A stretch of DNA of 64,000 nucleotides from Actinoplanes sp. KI2 (GCF_025630775.1 NZ_JAOSZE010000004.1:62001-126000), one strand, 5' to 3'. Shown: positions 52,899 through 61,126, counted from the stretch's first letter. Numbers and translations are program-made. The notes: generated from the letters alone by a model not told the origin.

Positions 52899-52907
52899 GT
52901 TCGCCCC

Positions 52908-53678
52908 GTGTCGTACCTCAACGAGGTTTTCGGTCTGCGCGGTCGCACGGCCGTCGTGACCGGCGGGAGCTCGGGCATCGGGCGCGCGATGGCGGTCGCG
53001 CTCGGCCGGGCCGGCGCTCGCGTCCTGGTGGTGGCCCGGCGCGAGGCGCCGATGGCCGAGGTGGTCGCCGAGCTGCGCGGCTACGGCGCGGTGGGGCACG
53101 CGATCTCCGCGGACCTCGCCGACCGGGCGGCCGTCGCGGCCGTCATTGACAAGATCATTTGCGGGTACGGCGAGCCCGACGTGCTGATCAACTCGGCCGG
53201 CGTGAACCGGCGCCCGCCGCTGGACGAGCTCACCGAGGACGACTGGGATGTGACGCTCGCCGCAAACCTCACCGCGCCGTTCCTGCTCGGGCAGGCGTTC
53301 GGCCCGCGGATGGCGGCCCGCGGCTGGGGACGGATCATCAACGTGGTCTCCCAGCAGGCGTTCCGAGCGTACGGGAACAGCGGGGCCTACGGCGCGGCGA
53401 AGGCCGGCCTGGTCGGGCTGACCCGGTCACAGGCCGAGGCGTGGTCGCGGCACGGTGTCTGCTGCAACGCGATCGCGCCCGGGGTCGTGCACACGCCACT
53501 GACCGAACCCGTGTTCGCCGATCCGGCCACGGTGGCTCGGCACGCCGCCCGCACGATGATCGGCAGAAACGGCGTACCGCAAGATTTTGGTGCTTGTGCG
53601 ATCTTTCTGGCCAGCAATGCTGCCGTTGCGGTAACCGGGCAGACACTCTTCGTCGACGGCGGTTACTCGGCCACCTGA
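52908..53678 (+). CDS. SDR-family oxidoreductase, gluconate 5-dehydrogenase/FabG-like
   Basis: A 256-residue classical SDR. GTG 52908 has TAAGTT six bases upstream (leaderless). Cofactor motif VVTGGSSGIGRAMAVALGRA, ARR in VLVVARREAP for NADP preference, INSAGVNRRPPLDELTEDDW, Ser in INVVSQQAF, YGAAK (Y and K both present), and APGVVHTPLTEPVFADPA. Fully conserved active site, unlike the SDR at 10447. Substrate likely a sugar acid or keto compound. Confidence 0.92.
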   Translation: MSYLNEVFGLRGRTAVVTGGSSGIGRAMAVALGRAGARVLVVARREAPMAEVVAELRGYGAVGHAISADLADRAAVAAVIDKIICGYGEPDVLINSAGVNRRPPLDELTEDDWDVTLAANLTAPFLLGQAFGPRMAARGWGRIINVVSQQAFRAYGNSGAYGAAKAGLVGLTRSQAEAWSRHGVCCNAIAPGVVHTPLTEPVFADPATVARHAARTMIGRNGVPQDFGACAIFLASNAAVAVTGQTLFVDGGYSAT

Positions 53679-53740
53679 GCGATCTGCAGATTCCCTTGAC
53701 GGCGCGGTAAAGTCTCCGCGCTGACTCTTGGGAGGTATCC

Positions 53741-54751
53741 GTGGCGGCGGTAATCCTGCGGCGACTCAGCGCTGTCATTGCGCTGGTGATCGCCGCATCG
53801 GTGCTCTGGGTGGGCGGTGTGTCGTCCCCCGCGATGGCCGACCCCGACGAGGGCGGAAGCAAGACCCTGGCCGACGCGCTCGAGTCGGCGGCGAAGGGTC
53901 AGGCCGACGCGATCCAGAAACTCAACGCCTCCAAGAAGCGGCAGGCCCAGCTGCAAAACACGGTCAAGACGTCGCAGGCCTCGGCCAAGCAGCTGGAGAG
54001 TCAGGTCGGCGTGATCGTCAACCGGACCTACCGGCTGGGCCGCACCAGCACGATGTCCCTGCTGCTCAACTCGACCTCGCCGGATGCCTTCCTCGAGCGG
54101 GCCCAGCAGATCGACATGCTCGCCCAGATGGACGGCAAGATCCTGCAGCAGTACCGGACCGACCTGAGCGACGCGAAGGCCGCCAAGGCCGCCGCCGACC
54201 GGGAGGTCGTCGAGCAGCAGAAGCAGGTCGTGGCGCTGACCAAGAAGAAGAGGGAAGCAGAGCTCGCCCTGGGCAGCGTCGGCGGTGGCGCGGCCGGCGG
54301 CTTCGTCAGCGTGAACTCGCCGCTGGCCCAGCCGGCGCCGCGCAACTCGGACGGCTCGTGGCCCAAGGAGTCCTGCACGGTCGACGACCCGACCAGCACC
54401 GGCTGCATCACGCCGCGCACGCTGCATGCGATGCAGCAGGCCAAGGCGGACGGCTTCACGCACTACGTGGCCTGTTTCCGGCATCAGGACAGCGGCGAGC
54501 ATCCCAAGGGGCGGGCCTGCGACTTCGCGGCGCACTCGACCGGCTTCCTGGATGTGGCGGCGACCGGGGCGGACAAGACGTACGGGAACAACCTGGCGGC
54601 GTACTTCATCAAGAACGCGGACCGGCTCGGCGTCATGTACGTGATCTGGTATCGGCAGATCTGGATGCCCGGTAGCGGGTGGAAGGCGTACAGCCCGCAG
54701 GGTGGGCCGTCGGTGGTGCATACGAACCACGTGCACCTCTCCATGCTCTGA
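53741..54751 (+). CDS. secreted coiled-coil protein with LAS-type peptidase-like domain
   Basis: A 336-residue protein. GGGAGGT precedes GTG 53741. Signal peptide 1-33 (ending SSPAMA). Residues 40-185 are a long coiled coil (LNASKKRQAQLQNTVKTSQA) like the N-terminus of NlpC/P60 RipA proteins. The C-terminal domain has SCTVDDPTSTGCITPRTLHA, HYVACFRHQDSGEHPKGRAC, DFAAHSTGFL and HTNHVHLSML: an H..G-x-A-C-D-F and final HVH, the LAS zinc pattern as in the ARB_07466-type domain. Probable cell-wall hydrolase or scaffold. Confidence 0.83.
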   Translation: MAAVILRRLSAVIALVIAASVLWVGGVSSPAMADPDEGGSKTLADALESAAKGQADAIQKLNASKKRQAQLQNTVKTSQASAKQLESQVGVIVNRTYRLGRTSTMSLLLNSTSPDAFLERAQQIDMLAQMDGKILQQYRTDLSDAKAAKAAADREVVEQQKQVVALTKKKREAELALGSVGGGAAGGFVSVNSPLAQPAPRNSDGSWPKESCTVDDPTSTGCITPRTLHAMQQAKADGFTHYVACFRHQDSGEHPKGRACDFAAHSTGFLDVAATGADKTYGNNLAAYFIKNADRLGVMYVIWYRQIWMPGSGWKAYSPQGGPSVVHTNHVHLSML

Positions 54752-54835
54752 GACCCCGTTTCCGGAAACCGGACATATCGCCTCGGTTTCTCCGTGCGCG
54801 GTCGGGCGGGTCGCCGCCGGGGCCACAATCGGCAC

Positions 54836-56722
54836 ATGGGGCCTCCGCCTCTCATCGGGGGCCGGTACCGGCTCGTGGAGAAGCTCGGCACCGGCGGCAT
54901 GTCCGTCGTCTGGCGCGGGTACGACGAGACGCTGGGCCGGTCGGTAGCGGTCAAGGTGCTGTCCCCGCGACTCGCCGACGACCAGGGCTTTCGTGACCGG
55001 TTGCGGCAGGAGGCGCTGGCCGCGGCCCGGCTCTGCCATCCGCACATCACCGGGATCTTCGACTTCGGTGAGTCGCCGCTTGATTCGCTTCCGGATACTT
55101 TTTCGGACGCGCGCCTGACGGTGCCGTACGTGGTGATGGAACTCAACGACGGCGAGTCGGTGGCGGCGCGGCTCGGCCGGCAGGGCCCGCTGCCCTGGCG
55201 GGAGGCGGTCACGGTCGCCGTGGAGGTGGCGTCGGCGCTGGCCACGGCCCACGCGCGCGGGCTGGTGCACCGGGACGTGACCCCGGCCAACGTGATGCTG
55301 ACGGTGACCGGCGCCAAGGTCGTCGACTTCGGCATCTCGGCGATCGTCGGGGAGCGGGACGCGGCGCCGGACGGCAGCCTCCTCGGCACCCCGGCCTACC
55401 TGGCCCCGGAACGCCTGGCCGGCGCCCAGGTCTCGGCGGCCACCGACGTGTACGCGCTGGGGCTCCTGCTGTATCGGCTGCTGACCGGGCGGCTCCCCTG
55501 GCCGGCGGGGACGACGGCCGAGGCGTTGCGCGCCCACCTGTACGCCGACCCCGACCCGCTTCCGTCGCTGCCCGGGATGCCCGGATCGGTCGGCGAGCTG
55601 TGTCTTCGGTGCCTGGCCAAGTCGCCGGCGGACCGCCCGGACGCCGCCGCGGTGGCCCGAGCCCTCGCCGACACGGCCGGAATCCAGCCGGTCCTTCCGC
55701 CCGCGCGTGCACAGGCTGCGGATGCGCCGCCGCCGGCTCGGGCGGTCGTTCCGCTGCCCACGGTTTCCCGTTGGCAGCCGTCGCCGGGTGTCGCTTCGTC
55801 CGGTTGGTTTACGCCGGGTGTCGATCTGTCTGGGTGGTTTGTGCCGGGTGCTGCCTCATCCGGGCGGCTTGTGCCGGGTGCTGTCTCATCCGGGCGGCTT
55901 GTGCCGGGTGCAGTCTCATCCGGGCGGCTTGTGCCGGGCGGTGTTTCTCGTCGGTGGCGCGAGCTGGCCGGGGCGGCTTCGTTCCGCTTGCGGGCCGGGC
56001 TGAGGCTCGCCGGCTGGCTGCGGCTCGGCCAGGTACGCCCGCTCGGCGGCGGCCTCTTCGCCGGTGGCGGACTGGCCCGCGAGGTGCTGACGGGCCGGCA
56101 TCGGGTGCAGGCGGCTCTGTTGACCGCCGGCCTCCTGGCCGTCGCCGGCGTGGGCTGGGCGACGACCCGGGAAACCCAGGAGCCGGAGCGAGCCCAGGCA
56201 GCCGGCGCCGGACCGGACGCAGTCGGGCCCCCGGAGACCTCGTGCGTGGTTCGCTACCAGCTCCGGCACGACTCCGGCCGAGACTACGAGGCCGTTCTGA
56301 CCGTGGCGACCTCCGACGAGGTGGGGCGCTCGTCGTGGCGGGTGGTGTTCGCCTACCCCGGCTCCCAGCGCCTGACCGGCGCACCGGCGGCGGTGACCCA
56401 GACCGGCCGCAAGGTCATCGTGAAGGGCCACGGCTCCCGTAAGGCCTTCACCTTGCGCGGCGCCTACCGCGGCGACAACCCGCTGCCGCTGGCCTTCACC
56501 CTCGACGGGCGCAGGTGCCGAGCCGAGGTGCTGGGCAGCACCGTGACCGAACCGGCCGCCGGAACGATCAGCGAGGCCGCCGGCGAGAGGCGAACTCCGG
56601 ACGCCAAGCGCGACCGCCCGTCCCCACCGCGGAAGCAGTCCTACCCTTCGAAGCCCGTCACCCCGCCGCCCTCCCTCTCGCCGAAGCCGCACACCGGCAC
56701 TGATTACTCAGTCACCCTCTGA
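54836..56722 (+). CDS. membrane Ser/Thr protein kinase with extracellular CBM2-like domain
   Basis: A 628-residue Hanks kinase. Kinase domain about 8-285: GTGGMSVVWRGYDETLGRSV, VAVK (Lys near 40), MELNDGES, HRDVTPANV at 145-153, DFGIS near 164, GTPAYLAPERL. The catalytic-loop Lys is replaced by Thr149. A disordered part contains five SSGRLVPGAV-like 10-residue repeats (319-368). One helix at about 424-445 (VQAALLTAGLLAVAGVGWAT). Outside, residues 467-561 fit CBM2: C-V-V-R-Y at the start, WRVVFAYPGSQRLTG, VTQTGRKVIVKG and FTLDGRRC, with Cys at both ends. Only one of the usual binding Trp residues is present. A Pro-rich tail ends it. A kinase gated by cellulose- or chitin-like glycans is inferred. 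Confidence 0.88.
   Translation: MGPPPLIGGRYRLVEKLGTGGMSVVWRGYDETLGRSVAVKVLSPRLADDQGFRDRLRQEALAAARLCHPHITGIFDFGESPLDSLPDTFSDARLTVPYVVMELNDGESVAARLGRQGPLPWREAVTVAVEVASALATAHARGLVHRDVTPANVMLTVTGAKVVDFGISAIVGERDAAPDGSLLGTPAYLAPERLAGAQVSAATDVYALGLLLYRLLTGRLPWPAGTTAEALRAHLYADPDPLPSLPGMPGSVGELCLRCLAKSPADRPDAAAVARALADTAGIQPVLPPARAQAADAPPPARAVVPLPTVSRWQPSPGVASSGWFTPGVDLSGWFVPGAASSGRLVPGAVSSGRLVPGAVSSGRLVPGGVSRRWRELAGAASFRLRAGLRLAGWLRLGQVRPLGGGLFAGGGLAREVLTGRHRVQAALLTAGLLAVAGVGWATTRETQEPERAQAAGAGPDAVGPPETSCVVRYQLRHDSGRDYEAVLTVATSDEVGRSSWRVVFAYPGSQRLTGAPAAVTQTGRKVIVKGHGSRKAFTLRGAYRGDNPLPLAFTLDGRRCRAEVLGSTVTEPAAGTISEAAGERRTPDAKRDRPSPPRKQSYPSKPVTPPPSLSPKPHTGTDYSVTL
55790..55939 (+). repeat. 30-bp in-frame tandem repeat in kinase gene
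   Basis: Five units of 30 bases encode V/A-x-S-S-G-x-x-V-P-G blocks between the kinase domain and the membrane helix. The last three are nearly identical in DNA, so copy number may vary between strains and set juxtamembrane length. Confidence 0.88.
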
Positions 56723-56735
56723 TCCCGGTCACCTC

Positions 56736-56807
56736 CTCTGATTCGCGGTCGTGCTCTGATTCGCGGTCGTCCTCTGATTCGCAGTCGTCCTCTGATTCGC
56801 CCTCGCC
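56736..56807. repeat. 18-bp tandem repeat, four copies
   Basis: CTCTGATTCGCGGTCGTG/C units start at 56736, 56754, 56772 and 56790, after the kinase stop and before the convergent small gene. On the minus strand the copies could be read in frame after the small gene only if its stop were lost. No function is evident. Confidence 0.85.
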
Positions 56808-56837
56808 GGCTCGCCGTGCGTCCGGTCGCGGGCCTCG

Positions 56838-57236
56838 CTATGCCGCGCCGCCCGTGAATCGGCCCTCGCCCTCGCGGTTGGCCCGGAAGCGCAAGCCCGA
56901 CCAGCGGTCATCGATCGCGACCTGCCCGCAAGGGCGCATGTCGAAGTCGGCGACGATCGGCCACAGCGTGTCCCGGTTGATGTCGGCCTTGTTTCCCTTC
57001 GGATAGGCCACCCAGAACACCCCCGGTTTGGCGAGGTCGGCGCTGTGCTCCTCGAGCAGCTTGCGCGCGCTCGCGCCATCCTCCGCGAACAGCACCGCGG
57101 TGCTGGCGGTGGCGAGCGTCTCGACCTCGCGCACTCCGTCGGGCATGGGCGTGAGCAGCGGCAACCGGGCCGGATCGGACAGCCACAGGGTCGAATTCGG
57201 CTTGATCAGTAGCTTCTCGGCAATCGTCTTGGCCAT
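56838..57236 (-). CDS. DUF3052-like small protein
   Basis: A 132-residue protein from ATG 57236. It opens AEKLLIKPNSTLWLSDPARL and has VFWVAYPKGNKADINRDTLW, PIVADFDMRPCGQVAIDDRW and SGLRFRANREGEG. This order (K-x-x-I-K-P, W-x-x-Y/T-P-K, D-I, W-x-x-x-R-x-R) is that of DUF3052/YdeI-type small proteins in actinobacteria, whose function is not known. Divergent from the RecQ-like gene with two DnaA boxes between them. Confidence 0.75.
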   Translation of the reverse strand: MAKTIAEKLLIKPNSTLWLSDPARLPLLTPMPDGVREVETLATASTAVLFAEDGASARKLLEEHSADLAKPGVFWVAYPKGNKADINRDTLWPIVADFDMRPCGQVAIDDRWSGLRFRANREGEGRFTGGAA

Positions 57237-57287
57237 GACCCGAGCCTGGCACCGACAAATAAAGTTGTCAAGGACGTTCCGGCGGCC

Positions 57288-57314
57288 TGTGGACAACGGC
57301 TGCCCTGTGGACAA
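57288..57314. promoter_or_regulatory. two DnaA boxes in divergent promoter region
   Basis: TGTGGACAA occurs at 57288-57296 and 57306-57314, 18 bases apart, in the same orientation; its complement TTGTCCACA is the exact actinobacterial DnaA box consensus. They lie 39-65 bases upstream of the RecQ-like start. An inverted repeat GACAA-N6-TTGTC (57254-57269) sits nearer the DUF3052-like gene. DnaA could act here as a transcription factor; two boxes are too few for an origin. Confidence 0.65.
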
Positions 57315-57352
57315 CTCGAAGTTTTGTCGGAGCGGGCTGATAGACATGCCGC

Positions 57353-59509
57353 ATGACCGAGACGACGCGGATCAGGGCCGACGAGGCCGAGCGAGCTGCC
57401 GTGCGCGAGCGGGCCGAGGGGGTGCTGCGCCGGCTCGCCGGCGACCAAGCGCGCCTGCGCGAGGATCAGTGGCGCGCCATCGAGGCGCTCACCGTCGACC
57501 GGCGGCGGGTGCTCTGCGTGCAACGCACCGGGTGGGGCAAGTCGGCGGTCTACTTCGTGGCCACCGCCCTGCTCCGCGAGGGCGTCGCGGCCGGTGATCC
57601 GCCGGCCGGCCCGACCGTCATCGTGTCCCCGTTGCTCGCGTTGATGCGCAACCAGGTCGACGCCGCCGCGCGGGCCGGCATCACCGCGCGCACCATCAAT
57701 TCGGCCAATCTCGACGAGTGGTCCGAGATCGAGTCCGAGATCAGGTCCGGCGCGGTCGACGTGCTGCTGATCAGCCCCGAGCGGCTAAACAATCCCGACT
57801 TCCGTGACAACGTGCTGCCCGGCCTGGCCGCGAGCACCGGTCTGCTGGTCGTCGACGAGGCGCACTGCGTCTCCGACTGGGGGCACGACTTCCGCCCCGA
57901 CTATCGCCGGCTCCGCACCTTCCTGGCCGGTCTCCCGGGGCATACCCCGGTGCTGGCCACCACCGCGACGGCCAATGCCCGGGTGACCGCCGACGTCGCC
58001 GATCAGCTCGGCGACGCGCTGGTGCTGCGCGGCCCGCTCGACCGCGACTCGCTGCGCCTGGCCGTCCTCGATCTGCCCGACCCGGCGCATCGCCTGGCCT
58101 GGCTCGCCGACCATCTCGATCAGCTCCCCGGCTCGGGCATCGTCTACACGCTCACCGTCGCCGCGGCCACCGAGACCGCCGATTTCCTGCGTTCGCGGGG
58201 CTACCAGGTCGCGTCGTACACCGGGCAGGTCGAGGATGCCGACCGCCGCGCCGCCGAGCAGGCCCTGCTAGACAACAAGATCAAGGCGCTCGTCGCGACC
58301 TCCGCGCTCGGCATGGGTTTCGACAAGCCCGATCTCGGCTTCGTCGTTCACCTGGGCGCGCCCCCGTCCCCGATCGCGTATTACCAGCAGGTCGGCCGCG
58401 CCGGTCGCGCCGTCGAGCACGCCGAGGTGGTCCTGCTCCCCGGCCGGGAAGATGCCGCCATCTGGCGATACTTCGCGTCGCTGGCCTTCCCGCCGGAAGA
58501 CCAGGTGCGCCTGGTGCTGGCCAACCTCGCCACCGACCGTCCGATGTCGACCCAGGCGCTCGAGCCGCTGGTCGACCTGCGCCGCACCCGCCTCGAGCTG
58601 ATGCTCAAGGTCCTCGATGTGGACGGCGCGGTCCGGCGCACCCGCGGTGGCTGGCTGGCCACCGGCGAGCCGTGGACCTATGACACTGCCCGCCTGCGCC
58701 GGGTCGCCGAGGCTCGTTCGGCGGAGCAAAAGACCATGATTGAGTACGCCGAGACCGACTCCTGCCGCATGGAATACCTACGGCGTTGCCTGGACGACCC
58801 CGAGGCCACGGCGTGCGGCCGCTGCGACAACTGTGCCGGTCCACTGTTCGACACCGATGCGTCGACCGCGTCCCTCGCCGCCGCCGCGTTCCTGGGCCGC
58901 CCCGGCGTCGAGATCGCCCCCAAGAAGCTGTGGCCCACCGGTCTTGCCGCCGTCGGCATCTCCCTCAAGGGCAAAATCGGCCCGGCCGAGCAGATCGAGC
59001 CGGGCCGAGCGGTCGGCCGTCTCTCGGACCTCGGCTGGGGCAGCCGCCTGCGCACGGTGGTCACCCCCGACTCCCCGGACGGTCCGATCCCCGACGAACT
59101 GGCCACCGCGGTCGTCGAGATCCTGAAAGCCTGGGCCCACGGCGACGACGCCTGGCGACAGCGCCCGGCCGCGGTCGTCGAGGTCGGCTCCCACCGTCAT
59201 CCACAGCTCATCCACACCCTGGCCGAGCACATCGCCCGCGTCGGCCGCCTGCCCCTGCTGGGCGCGGTCACCTCCTCCGCGCCGACCGTCACCGCCTCGC
59301 GGGGAAACAGCGCCCAGCGAGTCCGCGCCCTCCACGACGCCTTCGCCGTCCCGCCCGAGGTGGCCACCGTGCTGTCCGGCCTGAACGCCCCCGTCCTGCT
59401 GGTAGACGACCTGGTCGACTCCGGCTGGACGATGTCGCTGGCCGGCCGAGCCCTCCGCCGCGCCGGCGCCGAGGGGGTGCTGCCGTTGGCATTGGCAGTC
59501 TCGGCCTGA
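57353..59509 (+). CDS. RecQ-type DNA helicase fused to phosphoribosyltransferase-like domain
   Basis: A 718-residue protein. Helicase core: VLCVQRTGWGKSAVYFVATA (Walker A with G-W-G-K-S), VIVSPLLALMRNQVDAAARA, LLISPERLNN, LVVDEAHCVSDWGHDFRPDY (DEAH and the RecQ aromatic loop), VLATTATAN, ALVATSALGMGFDKPDLGFV and QQVGRAGRAVEH. A zinc motif is C-(16-20)-C-x6-C-x2-C-x2-C (SCRMEYLRRCL, ACGRCDNC). The last 120 residues contain VLLVDDLVDSGWTMSLAGRA, the PRPP-binding loop of a PRTase. This architecture is known but unstudied. Two DnaA boxes lie upstream. Confidence 0.92.
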   Translation: MTETTRIRADEAERAAVRERAEGVLRRLAGDQARLREDQWRAIEALTVDRRRVLCVQRTGWGKSAVYFVATALLREGVAAGDPPAGPTVIVSPLLALMRNQVDAAARAGITARTINSANLDEWSEIESEIRSGAVDVLLISPERLNNPDFRDNVLPGLAASTGLLVVDEAHCVSDWGHDFRPDYRRLRTFLAGLPGHTPVLATTATANARVTADVADQLGDALVLRGPLDRDSLRLAVLDLPDPAHRLAWLADHLDQLPGSGIVYTLTVAAATETADFLRSRGYQVASYTGQVEDADRRAAEQALLDNKIKALVATSALGMGFDKPDLGFVVHLGAPPSPIAYYQQVGRAGRAVEHAEVVLLPGREDAAIWRYFASLAFPPEDQVRLVLANLATDRPMSTQALEPLVDLRRTRLELMLKVLDVDGAVRRTRGGWLATGEPWTYDTARLRRVAEARSAEQKTMIEYAETDSCRMEYLRRCLDDPEATACGRCDNCAGPLFDTDASTASLAAAAFLGRPGVEIAPKKLWPTGLAAVGISLKGKIGPAEQIEPGRAVGRLSDLGWGSRLRTVVTPDSPDGPIPDELATAVVEILKAWAHGDDAWRQRPAAVVEVGSHRHPQLIHTLAEHIARVGRLPLLGAVTSSAPTVTASRGNSAQRVRALHDAFAVPPEVATVLSGLNAPVLLVDDLVDSGWTMSLAGRALRRAGAEGVLPLALAVSA

Positions 59510-59526
59510 CCACGTGGTGCCCGGCC

Positions 59527-59645
59527 CGCACGTGGTGCCCGCCCGCACGCGGCGCCCGCCCGCACGCGGCGCCCGCCCGCACGCGGCGCCCGCCCGCACG
59601 CGGCGCCCGCCCGCACGCGGCGCCCGCCCGCACGCGGCGCCCGCC
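59527..59645. repeat. 17-bp tandem repeat, seven copies
   Basis: CGCACGCGGCGCCCGCC units run from 59527 with period 17; the first has two changes and the next six are identical. A degenerate copy precedes at 59510. It fills the space after the RecQ-like stop. It is not CRISPR-like, having no spacers. The following 198 bases to 59843 hold nothing recognisable. Confidence 0.92.
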
Positions 59646-59843
59646 CGCGGTGGTTGCTGCCTGCTCTCGTGCGGCGGCGCTTGCCTGACCGCATGGGCAT
59701 GCGGCCGCACTTGGCCGGCGCTGCTGGGCGACCACTCGGGCCGGGGGCGAGCCCGCTTGCTCTCGTCGGGTGCGTCGGTCGTCGGAGCTGGCCTGGGTGA
59801 CCCAGACCTCGCCGTGGCCGAGCGGTCTGATCGGCGGGGACCG

Positions 59844-60500
59844 TCAGCCCAGGGTGAGAGGGCGGGACTGTAGGCGGGCCAGCAGGTCCGGGTCGGTGGC
59901 TCGGCCGGTGGCTGCGCGGAGGAAGCGTTCCGGGTCGGGGGCGGTGCGGGACGGGCCGAGCAGCAGGTCCTGGAGGAGGTCGGCGGCGGCCGGGGTTAGC
60001 CAGGACGGCTGGGCTAGCGCGTCGGCCAGGTCGAAGCCGTGTACCGCTACCTCGATGACTCGGGTCTTCAGGAACTCGGTCAGCAGCATGGCGTCGCCGT
60101 GGCGGGTGCGGATCACTCGGTCGGGTGGCTCGGGCGTGCACATGCCGACGATCGCGCTGCGTAGGTCGTCGAGCTCGGCCAGGATCGCCGGGGCGGGGAG
60201 GTCGGATGCCTGCGCCTGAGCGGTGACGATGCGGTCGGTGTTCGTGGCGGGGGAGAAGCGCTCGTCGGGGCGGTAGTACGCCAAGGCCGACACGTCCGCG
60301 GCCGGCGGGGCGGGCTCGGCGAGCGCCTGCGGGACTCGGGCAACGGCCACGCGGACGTGGGCCAGCAGGGCGCGTGCGTCCCACGGGCGGCAGCGGGTCG
60401 GGCTGGTCCAGGCCGAGTCGGGGAGGGAGGCGAGCGCCTGGGTCAGCGCGGCCGTCTCGATGACCAGGGCTGCGAGCGGGGTGGCGGCTGTCATGGTCAT
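59844..60500 (-). CDS. maleylpyruvate isomerase/DinB-like mycothiol-dependent family protein
   Basis: A 218-residue protein from ATG 60500. N-terminal domain: LAALVIETAALTQALASLPD, WTSPTRCRPWDARALLAHVR (family signature W-x-x-P-T-x-C-x-x-W-x-x-x-x-L-x-x-H-V, with metal-ligand His). Later, FLKTRVIEVAVHGFDLADAL gives the second and third ligand region (E, H). This is the MDMPI_N layout of enzymes that use mycothiol as cofactor or move thiols. The reaction is unknown. Confidence 0.88.
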   Translation of the reverse strand: MTMTAATPLAALVIETAALTQALASLPDSAWTSPTRCRPWDARALLAHVRVAVARVPQALAEPAPPAADVSALAYYRPDERFSPATNTDRIVTAQAQASDLPAPAILAELDDLRSAIVGMCTPEPPDRVIRTRHGDAMLLTEFLKTRVIEVAVHGFDLADALAQPSWLTPAAADLLQDLLLGPSRTAPDPERFLRAATGRATDPDLLARLQSRPLTLG

Positions 60501-60762
60501 CAATGTAACGGGCGTTGCGGGGGAGAGGTCCGTGCGTCGTGGGGGGGGGAGGGGTCCCGTGCGTCGTGGGGCTTCTCGTGTGTCGTAGGGGAGGTGTCCT
60601 GTGCGTCGTAGTTGTCGCGTCGGCGCGCAGGGTGGGGGCGGCGGCGGGGCGGCCGGCCAGGTGACGTGCACGTGGGCGCGATGGGTGTCCCGCGGGCGGG
60701 TGGCCCGTGGTGACAAAACGGCAGGTAGTGGACAGGATGAGGGGGAGGTCGGGTGAGGAGGA
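60501..60762. other. 262-base GC-rich gap with GTGCGTCGTGG-like short repeats
   Basis: No gene seen. Between about 60525 and 60625 the sequence repeats GTGCGTCGT followed by G-runs (GGGGGGGG at 60541-60549) several times with variable spacing. It separates the isomerase-like gene from the copper operon promoter. G-runs could form quadruplex structures, which is only a suggestion. Confidence 0.4.
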
Positions 60763-60779
60763 ATACCGGGAGGGGGTAT
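60763..60779 (+). promoter_or_regulatory. CsoR operator with overlapping -10 element
   Basis: ATACCGGGAGGGGGTAT has ATACC/GGTAT arms around a G-rich centre, the standard CsoR site. The probable -10 TATGCT (60777-60782) overlaps its right arm and lies seven bases before ATG 60790, the layout of a leaderless promoter. CsoR bound here would block RNA polymerase until copper releases it. Confidence 0.85.
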
Positions 60780-60789
60780 GCTGGCCTGC

Positions 60790-61098
60790 ATGTCCGACGA
60801 GGCGACTCCGCAGCAGCACGGTCCGCATGGTTACTCCGGTGACAAGGCCGCTCTGCTCGGGCGGCTGCGCCGGATCGAAGGGCAGATCCGTGGACTGCAG
60901 CGGATGGTCGACGAGGACACGTACTGCATCGACGTGCTGACCCAGATCTCGGCCGCCAAGAGCGCGCTGCAGGCGGTCGCGGTCGGCCTGCTCGAGGATC
61001 ACCTGGCGCACTGCGTGGTCGACGCGGCGCGGGCCGGGGATCCGACTGCCAAGGTCAAAGAGGCTTCCGACGCGATCGCCCGGCTTGTCAAATCTTGA
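60790..61098 (+). CDS. csoR: copper-sensing repressor CsoR
   Basis: A 102-residue all-helical repressor. ATG 60790 is chosen from the leaderless promoter; ATG 60778 lies within the operator. LLGRLRRIEGQIRGLQRMVD is the DUF156 signature. Copper ligands C46, H71 and C75 (Y-C-I-D-V-L and H-L-A-H-C) are all present, so it should sense Cu(I) and not formaldehyde or nickel. The next genes are the copper chaperone (28 bases later) and a secreted protein, forming its regulon. Confidence 0.95.
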   Translation: MSDEATPQQHGPHGYSGDKAALLGRLRRIEGQIRGLQRMVDEDTYCIDVLTQISAAKSALQAVAVGLLEDHLAHCVVDAARAGDPTAKVKEASDAIARLVKS

Positions 61099-61126
61099 CG
61101 GCCACCGTTCCCCGAAAGGCGTTTTC

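Noticed and set aside
57254..57314. Replication origin
   Set aside because: Only two DnaA boxes, no dnaA, dnaN, gyr or rpmH genes, no AT-rich unwinding region.
59510..59650. CRISPR array
   Set aside because: Units are directly adjacent with no spacers, and no cas genes are present. The same holds for arrays at 9326 and 56736.
60540..60625. Small gene in the G-rich gap before csoR
   Set aside because: Frames there are repetitive (GTGCGTCGT units) with no RBS or family pattern.
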